IMG/VR virus record: IMGVR_UViG_3300037843_000708
Location: 1 to 23,192 of that record
Strand: one strand, 5' to 3'
DNA length: 23,192 nucleotides
DNA from: a virus
Under the pieces are notes generated by a model. That model ran no database searches and was not told where the DNA came from. It saw nothing but the letters and a program-made list of their open reading frames with translations. The position numbers and the translations under genes were made by a program. Shown in pieces: positions 6,438 through 14,021 of the stretch (within the stretch, counting starts at the first letter, position 1; each line of letters begins with the position of its first letter).

Positions 6438-7659
6438 CGGCGAAGTCCTGCGCCGAGATCATTTGGATGAAACGGCCGCGGAAACCCATGCCGCGCCATC
6501 GCGCCTCGATCTCGTCGCGGATGTGCCAGGCCATGTTCAAGAGTGGAGTGTCTGGTATGGATCTCTCAAACGGATAATTAGCATCCGACAGGATCGGGAT
6601 GCGCGTTCCTGGCACGTAATGACCGATCTTCTTCGATCCATCGATCTGATAGACGGCGGAGATGTGGTTGTGGTCAAGGCCCAGCATACTAATTAGGAGC
6701 GGCGCCCGCGCCGGCAGCGCCACGGCGCCGATCGGTGCGATGATGAAACCGTGGAACTCGGTTTCAGCTAGAATCTGTGCACGTTTGTTTTTCTTCCATT
6801 CCTTGATTTGCCGATTGAGGCCGGCCAGCGCGAATGCGAAGTCTTTTTCCTTGTCGATGAACGGCTGATAACCCGAGTGCGATCCGTGCTTCAGGAACAC
6901 CCGAATATTGCCGCCATAGCGCTTCGGAAACATTGCCCAGCTCACGTACATTCCGAGCGTGCGCGACATGTGCAAGAAAGATGTATAGCTGTAGGTGCGC
7001 AGATGCTCGTGAAAGAACGTATCGAATTGCTGCCGCTCGATTACCGAACCGAGATAATGGTTCTCGATGATGACCATCGTATCCGGCTTGAGAAGGACGC
7101 GAACTGCCTCAATCAAGGCCGGCAGATCCTCGATGTGGGCAAACACGTTGGTGAAGGTGATCAGATCCGGAAACCCAAACTCGGAAAGAAACTTTTCGGC
7201 GGTAGACTTAGCAAAGAACCGCTGCCACACCGTATGTCCCTTGCTGCAGGCCTCGGTAGCCGCCTCAGTCGGCTCGATGCCAAACGTCGCAGCGCCACGG
7301 CGCGCAAACACCGAGAGAAGGCTGCCGTCGTTGCAGCCGATATCGAGGACCTTGCGACCTTTGACCAGGCCATAATGCAGCTCAGCGGCATTCACCAGAT
7401 CTTCCATGCCGTCGAGTACATCTTTGGTCTGATGCGATCGGTGCGTATAGCCCGGTTGAAACAATCTCTCCTTATCGAGCTGCCAGCGCAGATGCGCGGT
7501 CTTGCACCTATCGCAAAACAGAACTTCCAACGCATACTTCTGACACGAACGCTTATCGCCGATAGGAACCAAATCGTCCTGCAGCGGATGCTCGCCGAGA
7601 TTCAGCGCATTGATCAGATTGCCGGCACCACAGACCTCGCAACTGCTGATCTCGCGCAT
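6421..7659 (-). CDS. Sugar C-methyltransferase-like SAM enzyme (Methyltransf_13/14 type)
   Basis: 412 residues in the three-part layout of NDP-sugar C-methyltransferases (TylCIII/NovU-like). The N-terminal zinc site has Cys7, Cys10, Cys49 and Cys52 (CEVC, CDRC). The central SAM domain has VLDIGCNDGSLL (104-115), GIEPT and LITFTNVFAHIED. The conserved HEH signature is in FDTFFHEHLRTYSY (212-225). The C-terminal region holds an additional alpha-beta domain (GAVALPARAPLLISMLGL). These enzymes add a methyl group to a carbon of a nucleotide-linked keto-deoxysugar. The start ATG (7659) lies 2 bp after the previous stop; the longer upstream frame is shadow. No gene making the keto-sugar substrate is present, so the host would have to supply it. 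The exact position methylated cannot be read from sequence. Confidence 0.85.
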   Translation of the reverse strand: MREISSCEVCGAGNLINALNLGEHPLQDDLVPIGDKRSCQKYALEVLFCDRCKTAHLRWQLDKERLFQPGYTHRSHQTKDVLDGMEDLVNAAELHYGLVKGRKVLDIGCNDGSLLSVFARRGAATFGIEPTEAATEACSKGHTVWQRFFAKSTAEKFLSEFGFPDLITFTNVFAHIEDLPALIEAVRVLLKPDTMVIIENHYLGSVIERQQFDTFFHEHLRTYSYTSFLHMSRTLGMYVSWAMFPKRYGGNIRVFLKHGSHSGYQPFIDKEKDFAFALAGLNRQIKEWKKNKRAQILAETEFHGFIIAPIGAVALPARAPLLISMLGLDHNHISAVYQIDGSKKIGHYVPGTRIPILSDANYPFERSIPDTPLLNMAWHIRDEIEARWRGMGFRGRFIQMISAQDFADAAVA

Positions 7660-7661
7660 GA

Positions 7662-9977
7662 TCACGATACCACGGTGCCCTCGATGATCACGGTCTCGAT
7701 GTCGTTGAACTTCTTGCCGATCACCTTGTGGTGACCTTCGACGCCGCGCAGTGCTTGGTGCTCGGATTCCCCGGGTCGCGCCGCTGCGAGCTGATCGAAA
7801 CCAGCGTAGAACAGCGTCGTCTCGAGCAGCGATTGCGTCCACGCCATCTTGTGGCCATGGGCATAGAGGATCGCGTGCATGGCGCCGCGCGCCGTGGCAC
7901 CGACCTTCTGCCATTTGGTGGTAAAGCCAAAATACTCGGCATCACCTTTGTTGCGAATACTCTCCAGCGACGGCACGGCGATGCGCACGACACCGCACGG
8001 CTTAATCACGCGATGACATTCCTTGAAGAATGCGATTGCCCCGTAATAATCGACATGCTCGACGACGTGCTCGGCGAAAATGTAATCCGCCGAGTTTTCC
8101 GGAAACGGCAACGGCTTTGATATGTCGATCTGGCTGTCGAAGTTCTGCCAGCCATCGAGCTTATTGCTGCCGCAGCCCAGATTGATTTTCAAGCCTGGCG
8201 ATTTCAAGGGCGCAGCGATGGCTACGACCCGACGCGGCGAATTAGCTTCATTCAGACTGACCTCGAGAAAGCGATCATAGACCGGATCGTTGTCCCAGCA
8301 ATGCGTCACCCAATCCAGATTTAGCTCTGCGATATTGTCCGCAGTGATCTGATTCTTGTCTCCCCGCCATGCCTTCCACGAAGCCATCTGCAGCTTGTCG
8401 CCGCAAAGTCCGCGCACGACCGCCTCTGGCGACGGGCTCTCTCTGCGGTTGGGCCAATCGTAGCGTTGAGTGAGCTTGCTCTCGACCAAGAACTCGGTCG
8501 AGAAGAACATCAATCCGGTTTCGACCCAACCGCGCATTTCGTATTTGGTGCCGAGCACCGGGATCGACTGCACCGCGATTTTCTGCCGCCGCATCTGCCG
8601 CACGATCGGTAGTACCGGCAGGCGGAACAGTGAATCGCCTTCGATATGCACGACGTAGTCGTAGCCGGCCTGGACTGCGGCATCGAGACCATAACAGAAC
8701 GCTCGGCCCCAACCGTCACGACCTTTACGTGACAGATGCCCGACATTGTCGGGGAACGAATAAACCATCTGCCGCGCGGGCGTGCCTGAGTATGGCAGGA
8801 ATGCGCCGTGCTTGTCAGCAATCAGCTTGGCGACACCGGGACACAGCGGCGAATGTGAATCGACCACCAGCAGATCGCAATCTGCATTGCGTTTTCGCGT
8901 CAGCGTCAAGCAATGGTCGAACAATCGCGCGCGATGTGCTGAATCCACATAGCAGGTGACGACGATCAGCGTCCGCAGTAATGGCCGAACATTGGCAGCA
9001 ACAAAATCGCGGATCCGCGCCTTCGCCGGCTCGAGGCTGATGGTCTTGTCACAAGCATGATCGAACGCGTGACAATCGCACGGCTGGTCGGGCTCGATGA
9101 ACAGCGACGGTGCCAAGTGTCGAGCCGGTGCCTGCGTGGTCTTCGAACTTTCGTGACCGCCGTAAACCGTGATCGCTGGGGTGCCGACGGCAAGCGCCAT
9201 GACCGGAAAGAAGCCGGCATTGCCGAAGGCCAGATCGGCCTCGGCAAACAGGGCTGCCATGGTTTCGAAGTCGAGCTCGCCACTGTGCAGCTTGACATCG
9301 GCATCCTGTTCCGGCCCGACGATCCATTCCTTTCCCGGCTTCAGATCGGCGATGCTGGCAACGAAGAACTGCGGTCGAATGCTTTGAAACAAGGCAGCGT
9401 AAGCCGCTGGATCGGGGCTCCGTGACGGACAGCTCCAACCGGTATTAAGAATGATCGGGCGATAGACCATCAACGGCCGCTCGCCGATATTCCATGATCG
9501 GATCAATGCCAGCGCCTTGTCCCGCCAGGCCGGCAAGATTGGTAGGGAAAAATCCGGCTTCGCCGGCATCTGCAGCCCGACCGAAGAGAACTGCGCCGCC
9601 AAGATGGATCCATGACGGGCTATTTCGGGGTGCCGATAATCGATCCTTTTTGTCGCAGCGTTGGACGGTGCGGCGCTGGTGGGGCATTGAAAGCCCTCGC
9701 GGATCCGCGCCCCGCCATGAGTTATGATATTAACGCCATCTCCGATCAGGTCGTGGAACATCGCCACGTTGCGGGCTTTGAGCCAAATGCTGTTGGTCTT
9801 TTTCAGTTCGCGAAAGACGGCACGGCATTGCAGATTATCGCCAATTCCCCACGGACATTCGATGATGATCGGCGGGCGGACAGACGCCGGCACTGGCTGG
9901 ACAGATACCGCCACTGGCCGCGCCGGAGGCGGATGCAGTAGATGCGGCGGAAAATGAACTCGACCCGGGCCGGGCAT
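7662..9977 (-). CDS. Three-domain fusion: GT9-like transferase, GT-A-like transferase, SAM methyltransferase
   Basis: About 771 residues. Residues ~36-325 resemble the GT9/ADP-heptosyltransferase fold (GIGDNLQCRAVFRELKKT; ADLAFGNAGFFPVMALAVG; TPAITVYGGHES; a Cys cluster PCDCHAFDHACDK). Residues ~336-580 look like a GT-A domain (TLIVVTCYVDSAHRARLF, DLLVVDSHSP, and VVHIEGDSLF with a DxD-like acidic site at 446-449). Residues ~597-771 form a class I methyltransferase (INLGCGSNKLDGW, DYIFAEHVVEHV, CHRVIKPCGVVRIAVPS). It should extend and methylate a glycan on an unknown acceptor. The start is uncertain: ATG at 9977, or GTG at 10004 (GTGA overlap) or 10013. The N-terminus is Pro-rich and without signal peptide. 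It is by far the longest cassette gene. Confidence 0.8.
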   Translation of the reverse strand: MPGPGRVHFPPHLLHPPPARPVAVSVQPVPASVRPPIIIECPWGIGDNLQCRAVFRELKKTNSIWLKARNVAMFHDLIGDGVNIITHGGARIREGFQCPTSAAPSNAATKRIDYRHPEIARHGSILAAQFSSVGLQMPAKPDFSLPILPAWRDKALALIRSWNIGERPLMVYRPIILNTGWSCPSRSPDPAAYAALFQSIRPQFFVASIADLKPGKEWIVGPEQDADVKLHSGELDFETMAALFAEADLAFGNAGFFPVMALAVGTPAITVYGGHESSKTTQAPARHLAPSLFIEPDQPCDCHAFDHACDKTISLEPAKARIRDFVAANVRPLLRTLIVVTCYVDSAHRARLFDHCLTLTRKRNADCDLLVVDSHSPLCPGVAKLIADKHGAFLPYSGTPARQMVYSFPDNVGHLSRKGRDGWGRAFCYGLDAAVQAGYDYVVHIEGDSLFRLPVLPIVRQMRRQKIAVQSIPVLGTKYEMRGWVETGLMFFSTEFLVESKLTQRYDWPNRRESPSPEAVVRGLCGDKLQMASWKAWRGDKNQITADNIAELNLDWVTHCWDNDPVYDRFLEVSLNEANSPRRVVAIAAPLKSPGLKINLGCGSNKLDGWQNFDSQIDISKPLPFPENSADYIFAEHVVEHVDYYGAIAFFKECHRVIKPCGVVRIAVPSLESIRNKGDAEYFGFTTKWQKVGATARGAMHAILYAHGHKMAWTQSLLETTLFYAGFDQLAAARPGESEHQALRGVEGHHKVIGKKFNDIETVIIEGTVVS

Positions 9978-10000
9978 CGGTCTTTTTTCTCTAGCTCTGT

Positions 10001-10657
10001 TCACTGCGCCCACGTCAACGCATCCTCGATCGACATTTTCGCAAAGCAGCTGATCGCGCTCGAGGGCGAAGCATTCACAACGTCAACGCCAAGTTCTTTG
10101 AGCGATGGCGCCATGGCATCGAATTGTTTCGCCCACGACGGCCAACTTTGATCATTGGCTTGATGGTGCCAGGGATAGGCATCGTGATAGTGATGCTGCC
10201 CATCGATCAGACCATAATCATAACCGAGCAATACGATGCGCTTGGCGCCCTTCAGCACCGCGAGATTAAGCGCCGCATAACCGGACGTGCCTCCGGTCGC
10301 GAGCGTTGCCGGATCGTCGGACAATCCGTCCGGAATGTTTTTCAGATAGATCGCGCCGGCGACGGGTCCGATCTGTTTCCACCAGGTATTGCCCGGCGCC
10401 AGATAGAGTTCGCGATGTTTTGCGAAGGCCTCGAGCGGCGCAGTCGTATTCTGGACGAATAATCGATCGATGGAAATGCCGGCGCTGCAATCGACATGAA
10501 AGATCGATTGATTGACACCGAGCACGTAACCGAGAAATGGCAGTTCGCCGAAATCAAAGCCCTTGAGCGAAGCGCCGCCTCCGACCAGGAAGGCGGGGCG
10601 GTCGGACCATGATGGCGGTCCGACCGCGCCGAAGGCGACCGGCGGCTGCTCGTCCAT
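10001..10657 (-). CDS. MptE-like / DUF115-type glycan-related protein
   Basis: 218 residues. FLVGGGASLKGFDF (23-36) and TGGTSGYAALNLAVLKGAK plus RIVLLGYDYG (121-149) are the two glycine-rich motifs of the DUF115/6-hydroxymethylpterin diphosphokinase MptE-like fold. That fold also occurs in Maf flagellin glycosylation proteins and sialyltransferase-like enzymes. Proteins of this type occur in many phages, often beside glycosyltransferases. It probably binds or transfers a nucleotide-activated group such as a nonulosonate; this is inference. It is the first gene of the cassette in reading order, 10 bp after the stop of the preceding small gene, and its end overlaps or abuts the start of the large fusion enzyme. 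Exact activity is not assignable. Confidence 0.72.
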   Translation of the reverse strand: MDEQPPVAFGAVGPPSWSDRPAFLVGGGASLKGFDFGELPFLGYVLGVNQSIFHVDCSAGISIDRLFVQNTTAPLEAFAKHRELYLAPGNTWWKQIGPVAGAIYLKNIPDGLSDDPATLATGGTSGYAALNLAVLKGAKRIVLLGYDYGLIDGQHHYHDAYPWHHQANDQSWPSWAKQFDAMAPSLKELGVDVVNASPSSAISCFAKMSIEDALTWAQ

Positions 10658-10667
10658 TTACGCGATA

Positions 10668-10979
10668 TCAGGCGACTTTGCGGCCCTCTGCGCTGAAACT
10701 CGGTCCCTCTCCGCGCGGTATCGGCTTGACATTCGGATCGACCAGAAAGCCGATCTTGCGGAGCCGTTTGACTTCGTCGGGCGGCAATTCGATCTCGTTG
10801 CCTTCCTGCAAATATACAGGCTGCGCCCGTTTGATTGGTTTACCGTCGACGTCATGACCGATGATCATCTGATTGGCCGGATCGGCAAACATAATGGTGC
10901 GACCTTGCGCAATGGTAGCGCGCATCTTCTGATCCCTCAGATCGAGATTGTTCGTCTTCTGGTCGTTTGGATTCGCCAT
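10668..10979 (-). CDS. Small conserved phage protein downstream of the capsid gene
   Basis: 103 residues, function not recognised. The sequence is hydrophilic: an Asn/Gln-rich start (ANPNDQKTNNLDLRD), then a compact segment with GRTIMFADPANQMIIGHD and KRAQPVYLQEGNEIELP, then PPDEVKRLRKIGFLVDPN, which reads like a small SH3-like or beta-hairpin fold followed by a helix. The start ATG at 10979 is fixed by AAAGGAG 9 bp upstream; a start 13 codons earlier lacks one. It sits between the major capsid and glycan genes, where lambda-type phages place head-completion genes, so a head-completion or connector role is possible but unproven. Confidence 0.65.
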   Translation of the reverse strand: MANPNDQKTNNLDLRDQKMRATIAQGRTIMFADPANQMIIGHDVDGKPIKRAQPVYLQEGNEIELPPDEVKRLRKIGFLVDPNVKPIPRGEGPSFSAEGRKVA

Positions 10980-11052
10980 AACGGATAACTCCTTTGTTGT
11001 CCTAAATGCCGAGGCCACCGCATTGCGGCCCCGCGCCGTTTAAAGCCTCAGC

Positions 11053-12123
11053 TCACCAGAGCTGCGGCGGGCAGACGTTGGCCGCCAGCGCGGCATTGAC
11101 GCGCGACGGAATCACGATCGGCGACGATTGCATCATGATGTAGCGTTGCGCCGGGTCTTCCGACAGCCAGGTCTTCGGCGCAAACGGCATCGGCCCATAG
11201 TTGAACGCTGGGTCCATGATCTGCCCGAAGGCGCGGGTGCCCATCATCATCTCGCCGGACATGATGACGGTGCCATCCATCAGCATCGGCTGTTCGACGT
11301 TGTCGTCATCGACAAACCATTCGTTGTAGATCCAGCAATCGTATTGGCCCCATCGCCCCTTGTAGATCGCCCCCTTCATGATGCGGGCGCCGGGATCGAT
11401 GGCGTTGCCGAAATCACCCAGCTTCGGATAGTAGAGGGCTCCCTTGACCAACGGATCGGCCATAAAGCCCTGGAACGGCGTCGTGGTGAACACGATATCG
11501 GTCACCACGGCGCCGGACTTCTTCAGGATCGTGCGCTGCCAGGTCTCGATGTCGGTGGTCGGCGAGGCATTGCCGTCGGCGATATTCGCCAGGGTCCATT
11601 GCGCAGTGCCGGTCTTGGCCACGGTCAACGCCGGGTCGCGGCCGAAGTTGACTACGACGGTCTCGAAACCCTCGCCGGCGATGGTGACCGTGCCTGTCGT
11701 GAGCGCCGAGGCGGCCATCCATTCCAGGCGCCGGGTCAGCACGTCGATCTGATCCGTCATCTCGAATGCGATGTTGGCCATCTCACGTTCGGCGCCGGTC
11801 AATTCGCCGCCGATCCGCTCGCCGATCATGCGCCGGACCGGCTTGCGCAGATCCGGAGCCCGCTTGTCTTTGATGTAGGCGGGCTTGAAGGTGTTGGTCT
11901 GAACGCGGCGCTGTTCGACCAGCTTGCCCTCGACCAGCGGCGACACGAATGGCGCCATGCGGCGTTTGCCGACGTCGACGTCGATCGACACGAATTCGCT
12001 GTCCGCGCCGACGATGTTGGGAAAGAACTTGTCCAACAGATACGTCACCGGACGTTTCAGGTTCGGCACCACCTGCACCAGCGTGTTGGTGTCGTAAATC
12101 AGATTCCCGCCTGGGGTCGCCAT
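11053..12123 (-). CDS. Major capsid protein, lambda gpE family (PF03864)
   Basis: 356 residues, close to lambda gpE (341). This is the HK97-fold shell protein. Family marks: an N-arm with YDTNTLVQVVPNLKRP and FLDKFFP-like YLLDKFFPN, IDVDVGKRRMAPFVSP, the KPAYIKDKRAPD and RMIGERIGGELTGAERE segments, the FGRDPALTV strand, WYNEW-like WIYNEWFVDDD near the C-terminal third, and FGQIMDPAFNYGPM. The start at 12123 (ATG GCG ACC) follows AGGAGCTAAT-like sequence. Decoration genes precede it, as in lambda. It is a likely acceptor of any virion glycosylation by the cassette downstream, but no sequence evidence shows this. Confidence 0.94.
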   Translation of the reverse strand: MATPGGNLIYDTNTLVQVVPNLKRPVTYLLDKFFPNIVGADSEFVSIDVDVGKRRMAPFVSPLVEGKLVEQRRVQTNTFKPAYIKDKRAPDLRKPVRRMIGERIGGELTGAEREMANIAFEMTDQIDVLTRRLEWMAASALTTGTVTIAGEGFETVVVNFGRDPALTVAKTGTAQWTLANIADGNASPTTDIETWQRTILKKSGAVVTDIVFTTTPFQGFMADPLVKGALYYPKLGDFGNAIDPGARIMKGAIYKGRWGQYDCWIYNEWFVDDDNVEQPMLMDGTVIMSGEMMMGTRAFGQIMDPAFNYGPMPFAPKTWLSEDPAQRYIMMQSSPIVIPSRVNAALAANVCPPQLW

Positions 12124-12152
12124 GACGATTAGCTCCTGTGCTCAGAGTGAAT

Positions 12153-12581
12153 TTAGGCCGTCAGATTGACGCCCTTGACGAAAATTCCGAATGGCCGCAG
12201 CGCGGCCTGTGCCGTAAGAAGCGAAATGCTCGGATCGAGCGTTAAGCACTCGGCGTTAAATTCGCCGTCGAGATAGACGCCGGCGCGGACGTCGCCTTCC
12301 GTTGCATCGGTCAGCGCAACGAGGATGGCGATGCATTGCTGACTGCCGTCGGTCGCGGTCAAAACAGCGGGGCGATAGAGCCCGGCGCTGGTCTTGCCCA
12401 TCACTGTGCCGCGTCGATACAGGCCGCCGCCGGTCACAGTGACGGTATCGCTGACCGGATCGGTCATGCTCGCGATCAGATCATCGGGCCGAAAGACGTC
12501 CCGCAACAGCGGCCATTGCTGAAACGGATCATCTACCGTGCTCGGCGGCGCCGGACCCGGACGTATATCGTAATCGGACAT
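12153..12581 (-). CDS. Head decoration protein, lambda gpD-like, short paralogue
   Basis: 142 residues. The C-terminal half carries the gpD-family pattern: ATDGSQQCIAILVAL, DVRAGVYLDGEFNAECL, then a helix and RPFGIFVKGV. The N-terminus is Pro/Asp-rich, as expected for the flexible arm that binds capsid threefold sites in lambda. The ATG at 12581 has GAGGAG 10 bp upstream; a start six codons earlier is less likely. It is clearly paralogous to the neighbouring larger protein over its last 65 residues but lacks that protein's ~90-residue insertion. Trimers of such proteins stabilise the expanded head against DNA pressure. Confidence 0.85.
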   Translation of the reverse strand: MSDYDIRPGPAPPSTVDDPFQQWPLLRDVFRPDDLIASMTDPVSDTVTVTGGGLYRRGTVMGKTSAGLYRPAVLTATDGSQQCIAILVALTDATEGDVRAGVYLDGEFNAECLTLDPSISLLTAQAALRPFGIFVKGVNLTA

Positions 12582-12628
12582 GTGCCGGGCGCTCCTCAAT
12601 CGATTAAGAGAAACGTCGGCGGCAATTA

Positions 12629-13369
12629 TCAGGGATTGGTTGCGGTCGGATCGGTCGGATCGGCCGCCGACACTGCGCCCTTGAGATAGATCGCAATCGA
12701 GCGCAATGCCGATCTCATCTGATCGGGCGTGAAGTTCGAATCGTAGATGATCGCCTTTTCGTTGAACTCGCCGGACAGATATATGCCGGCGCGCACGCCG
12801 CAGGCCGCTCCGGACAACGTGCCTCCTTGCGTCGGATCGGCGACGTCGACCAGGATCGCAATCGCCGTCTGGCTGCCGTCGCTGGTACCTTCGGCGACCG
12901 CGACGTATGGGCCCGTGCCAGCCGCGATCTGGATCGTGAAGCTATCGCCCGCCGCCATGGCGTTGGTATGCGCCGTAAAGGTGAAGTTGATGTCGCTCGA
13001 CGTGAACGCACCGGCTGTGGTCTTCGCAGCGATGACTTCGCCCTCCGGATCGAACACCTCATAGGCGGTCGGACCAGAGAATACGACCGAGTAGGTGCCA
13101 GGCTTGTAGGCCGAGCCCTTCGAGATCGCGCTGAAGGTGCCATCGCCGACGTTGCCGGAGGCGGCAGCAGCCGATCCGACATCGCCGGACGTCAACTGCC
13201 CAAGCACCTGGCCGCGCTGCAGGATGGCAGTGCCGCCGATCAAGACTTCCGCGGTAACCGGAGGCCTGTTTCCGGCTGCGATCAATTGATCGGGAAGATA
13301 GGCCTGCGAAGTCGCCGACGGATTCTGCGGATTGTCGGAGACGTTGGTCACGGTAGTAGGAGCGGCCAT
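12629..13369 (-). CDS. Head decoration protein, lambda gpD-like, with inserted beta domain
   Basis: 246 residues, about twice lambda gpD (110). The gpD core is split. Residues ~35-62 give VTAEVLIGGTAILQRGQVLG, and residues ~153-232 give SDGSQTAIAILVDV, GVRAGIYLSGEFNEKA and SALRSIAIYLKGA. Between them, residues ~63-152 form an extra, Gly/Ser/Thr-rich beta domain (YKPGTYSVVFSGPTAYEV, FDPEGEVIA, AAGDSFTIQIAAG). Similar insertions occur in decoration proteins of other phages and should project from the capsid surface. The start ATG at 13369 has a purine-rich AGAAGGACCATTCCC leader. It precedes the short paralogue and capsid genes, in lambda-like order. Confidence 0.87.
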   Translation of the reverse strand: MAAPTTVTNVSDNPQNPSATSQAYLPDQLIAAGNRPPVTAEVLIGGTAILQRGQVLGQLTSGDVGSAAAASGNVGDGTFSAISKGSAYKPGTYSVVFSGPTAYEVFDPEGEVIAAKTTAGAFTSSDINFTFTAHTNAMAAGDSFTIQIAAGTGPYVAVAEGTSDGSQTAIAILVDVADPTQGGTLSGAACGVRAGIYLSGEFNEKAIIYDSNFTPDQMRSALRSIAIYLKGAVSAADPTDPTATNP

Positions 13370-13428
13370 GGGAATGGTCCTTCTGCTAAACGATTAAGAG
13401 GGGAGATGGGTGACGGCGAAAATGCTTT

Positions 13429-13995
13429 TTAGGTTTCGCCGCGAGCCTTCTTGTCGGCGACCACGATCATCTGGGCGAGGTTCGCCGCCGGCCGCTCCTC
13501 GCCGGCGCCAATGTCCGGCCGGGGCGTGCTGGCCATGCGCTCGCGCAGCGGATCGCCGCGCGGCGCCGGCTCTGCCGCCGGACCCATGGCGTGCACCATT
13601 TCGATCGCCTGACTTCGCGGTATTGACGTGCCGGTGGCGATATGCGCTGCGGCGATCGGATTGGCGTTGCCGGCTTCCGACGATAAGATAGCGGCAATGC
13701 GGCCGCGTTCCCGAGCTCGCGCAGCGCGAGCTTCCGGTTCCTCGTCGTCCTCGCGATCGCTCTCGTCGTCGCCATCGCCCTTTTTCTTCGCGTCTTCCTT
13801 TTTCTTGTCTTCCTCGGCCTTCTTCTTGGCAGCCGCCTCGTCCTCTTCCTTTTTCTTGTCTTCCTCGGCCTTCTTCTTGGCAGCCGCCTCGTCCTCTTCG
13901 CGCTTCTTCTTTTCCTCTTCGGTCTCCGCCTTCACGGAAGGCGCGGGGCGGCCGAGATGCGCGAAGCGAGATGCAGCCGTGGCAAAAGTCGACAT
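13429..13995 (-). CDS. Scaffold-like, highly charged head assembly protein
   Basis: 188 residues. Residues ~22-90 are almost only E, K, D and A, a probable long single helix or coiled coil, built on a tandem 17-residue repeat (EEDEAAAKKKAEEDKKK). The C-terminal half is less biased: ARERGRIAAILSSEAGNAN, then AIEMVHAMG and a short helix (NLAQMIVVADKKA). Position and composition fit an internal scaffold: lambda encodes its scaffold Nu3 within and after the S49 protease gene C, and here the gene follows the protease by 26 bp. GGAGGA lies just upstream of the ATG at 13995. In related phages the C-terminal RIAAILSSEA-type helix occurs in the scaffold part fused to or next to S49 proteases. Function is inferred. 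Confidence 0.65.
   Translation of the reverse strand: MSTFATAASRFAHLGRPAPSVKAETEEEKKKREEDEAAAKKKAEEDKKKEEDEAAAKKKAEEDKKKEDAKKKGDGDDESDREDDEEPEARAARARERGRIAAILSSEAGNANPIAAAHIATGTSIPRSQAIEMVHAMGPAAEPAPRGDPLRERMASTPRPDIGAGEERPAANLAQMIVVADKKARGET
13793..13899 (-). repeat. Tandem 51-bp repeat inside the scaffold-like gene
   Basis: Two exact copies of a 51-bp unit (13793-13843 and 13844-13894), with the identity continuing 5 bp into a third. The unit is 17 codons, so copy number can change without frameshift. The identity at synonymous positions points to recent duplication or slippage. Confidence 0.9.
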
Positions 13996-14021
13996 TTGCA
14001 GTCCTCCAGAAAAAAAGGGGT

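Noticed and set aside
11013-11030. GC-rich possible hairpin between capsid gene and the next small gene
   Set aside because: Only four contiguous pairs form when written out, too weak to support a terminator.
11128-12132. 334-codon plus-strand open frame opposite the capsid gene
   Set aside because: It mirrors the codon structure of the clear E-family capsid gene; His/Arg/Gly/Asp-rich composition and no recognisable motif.
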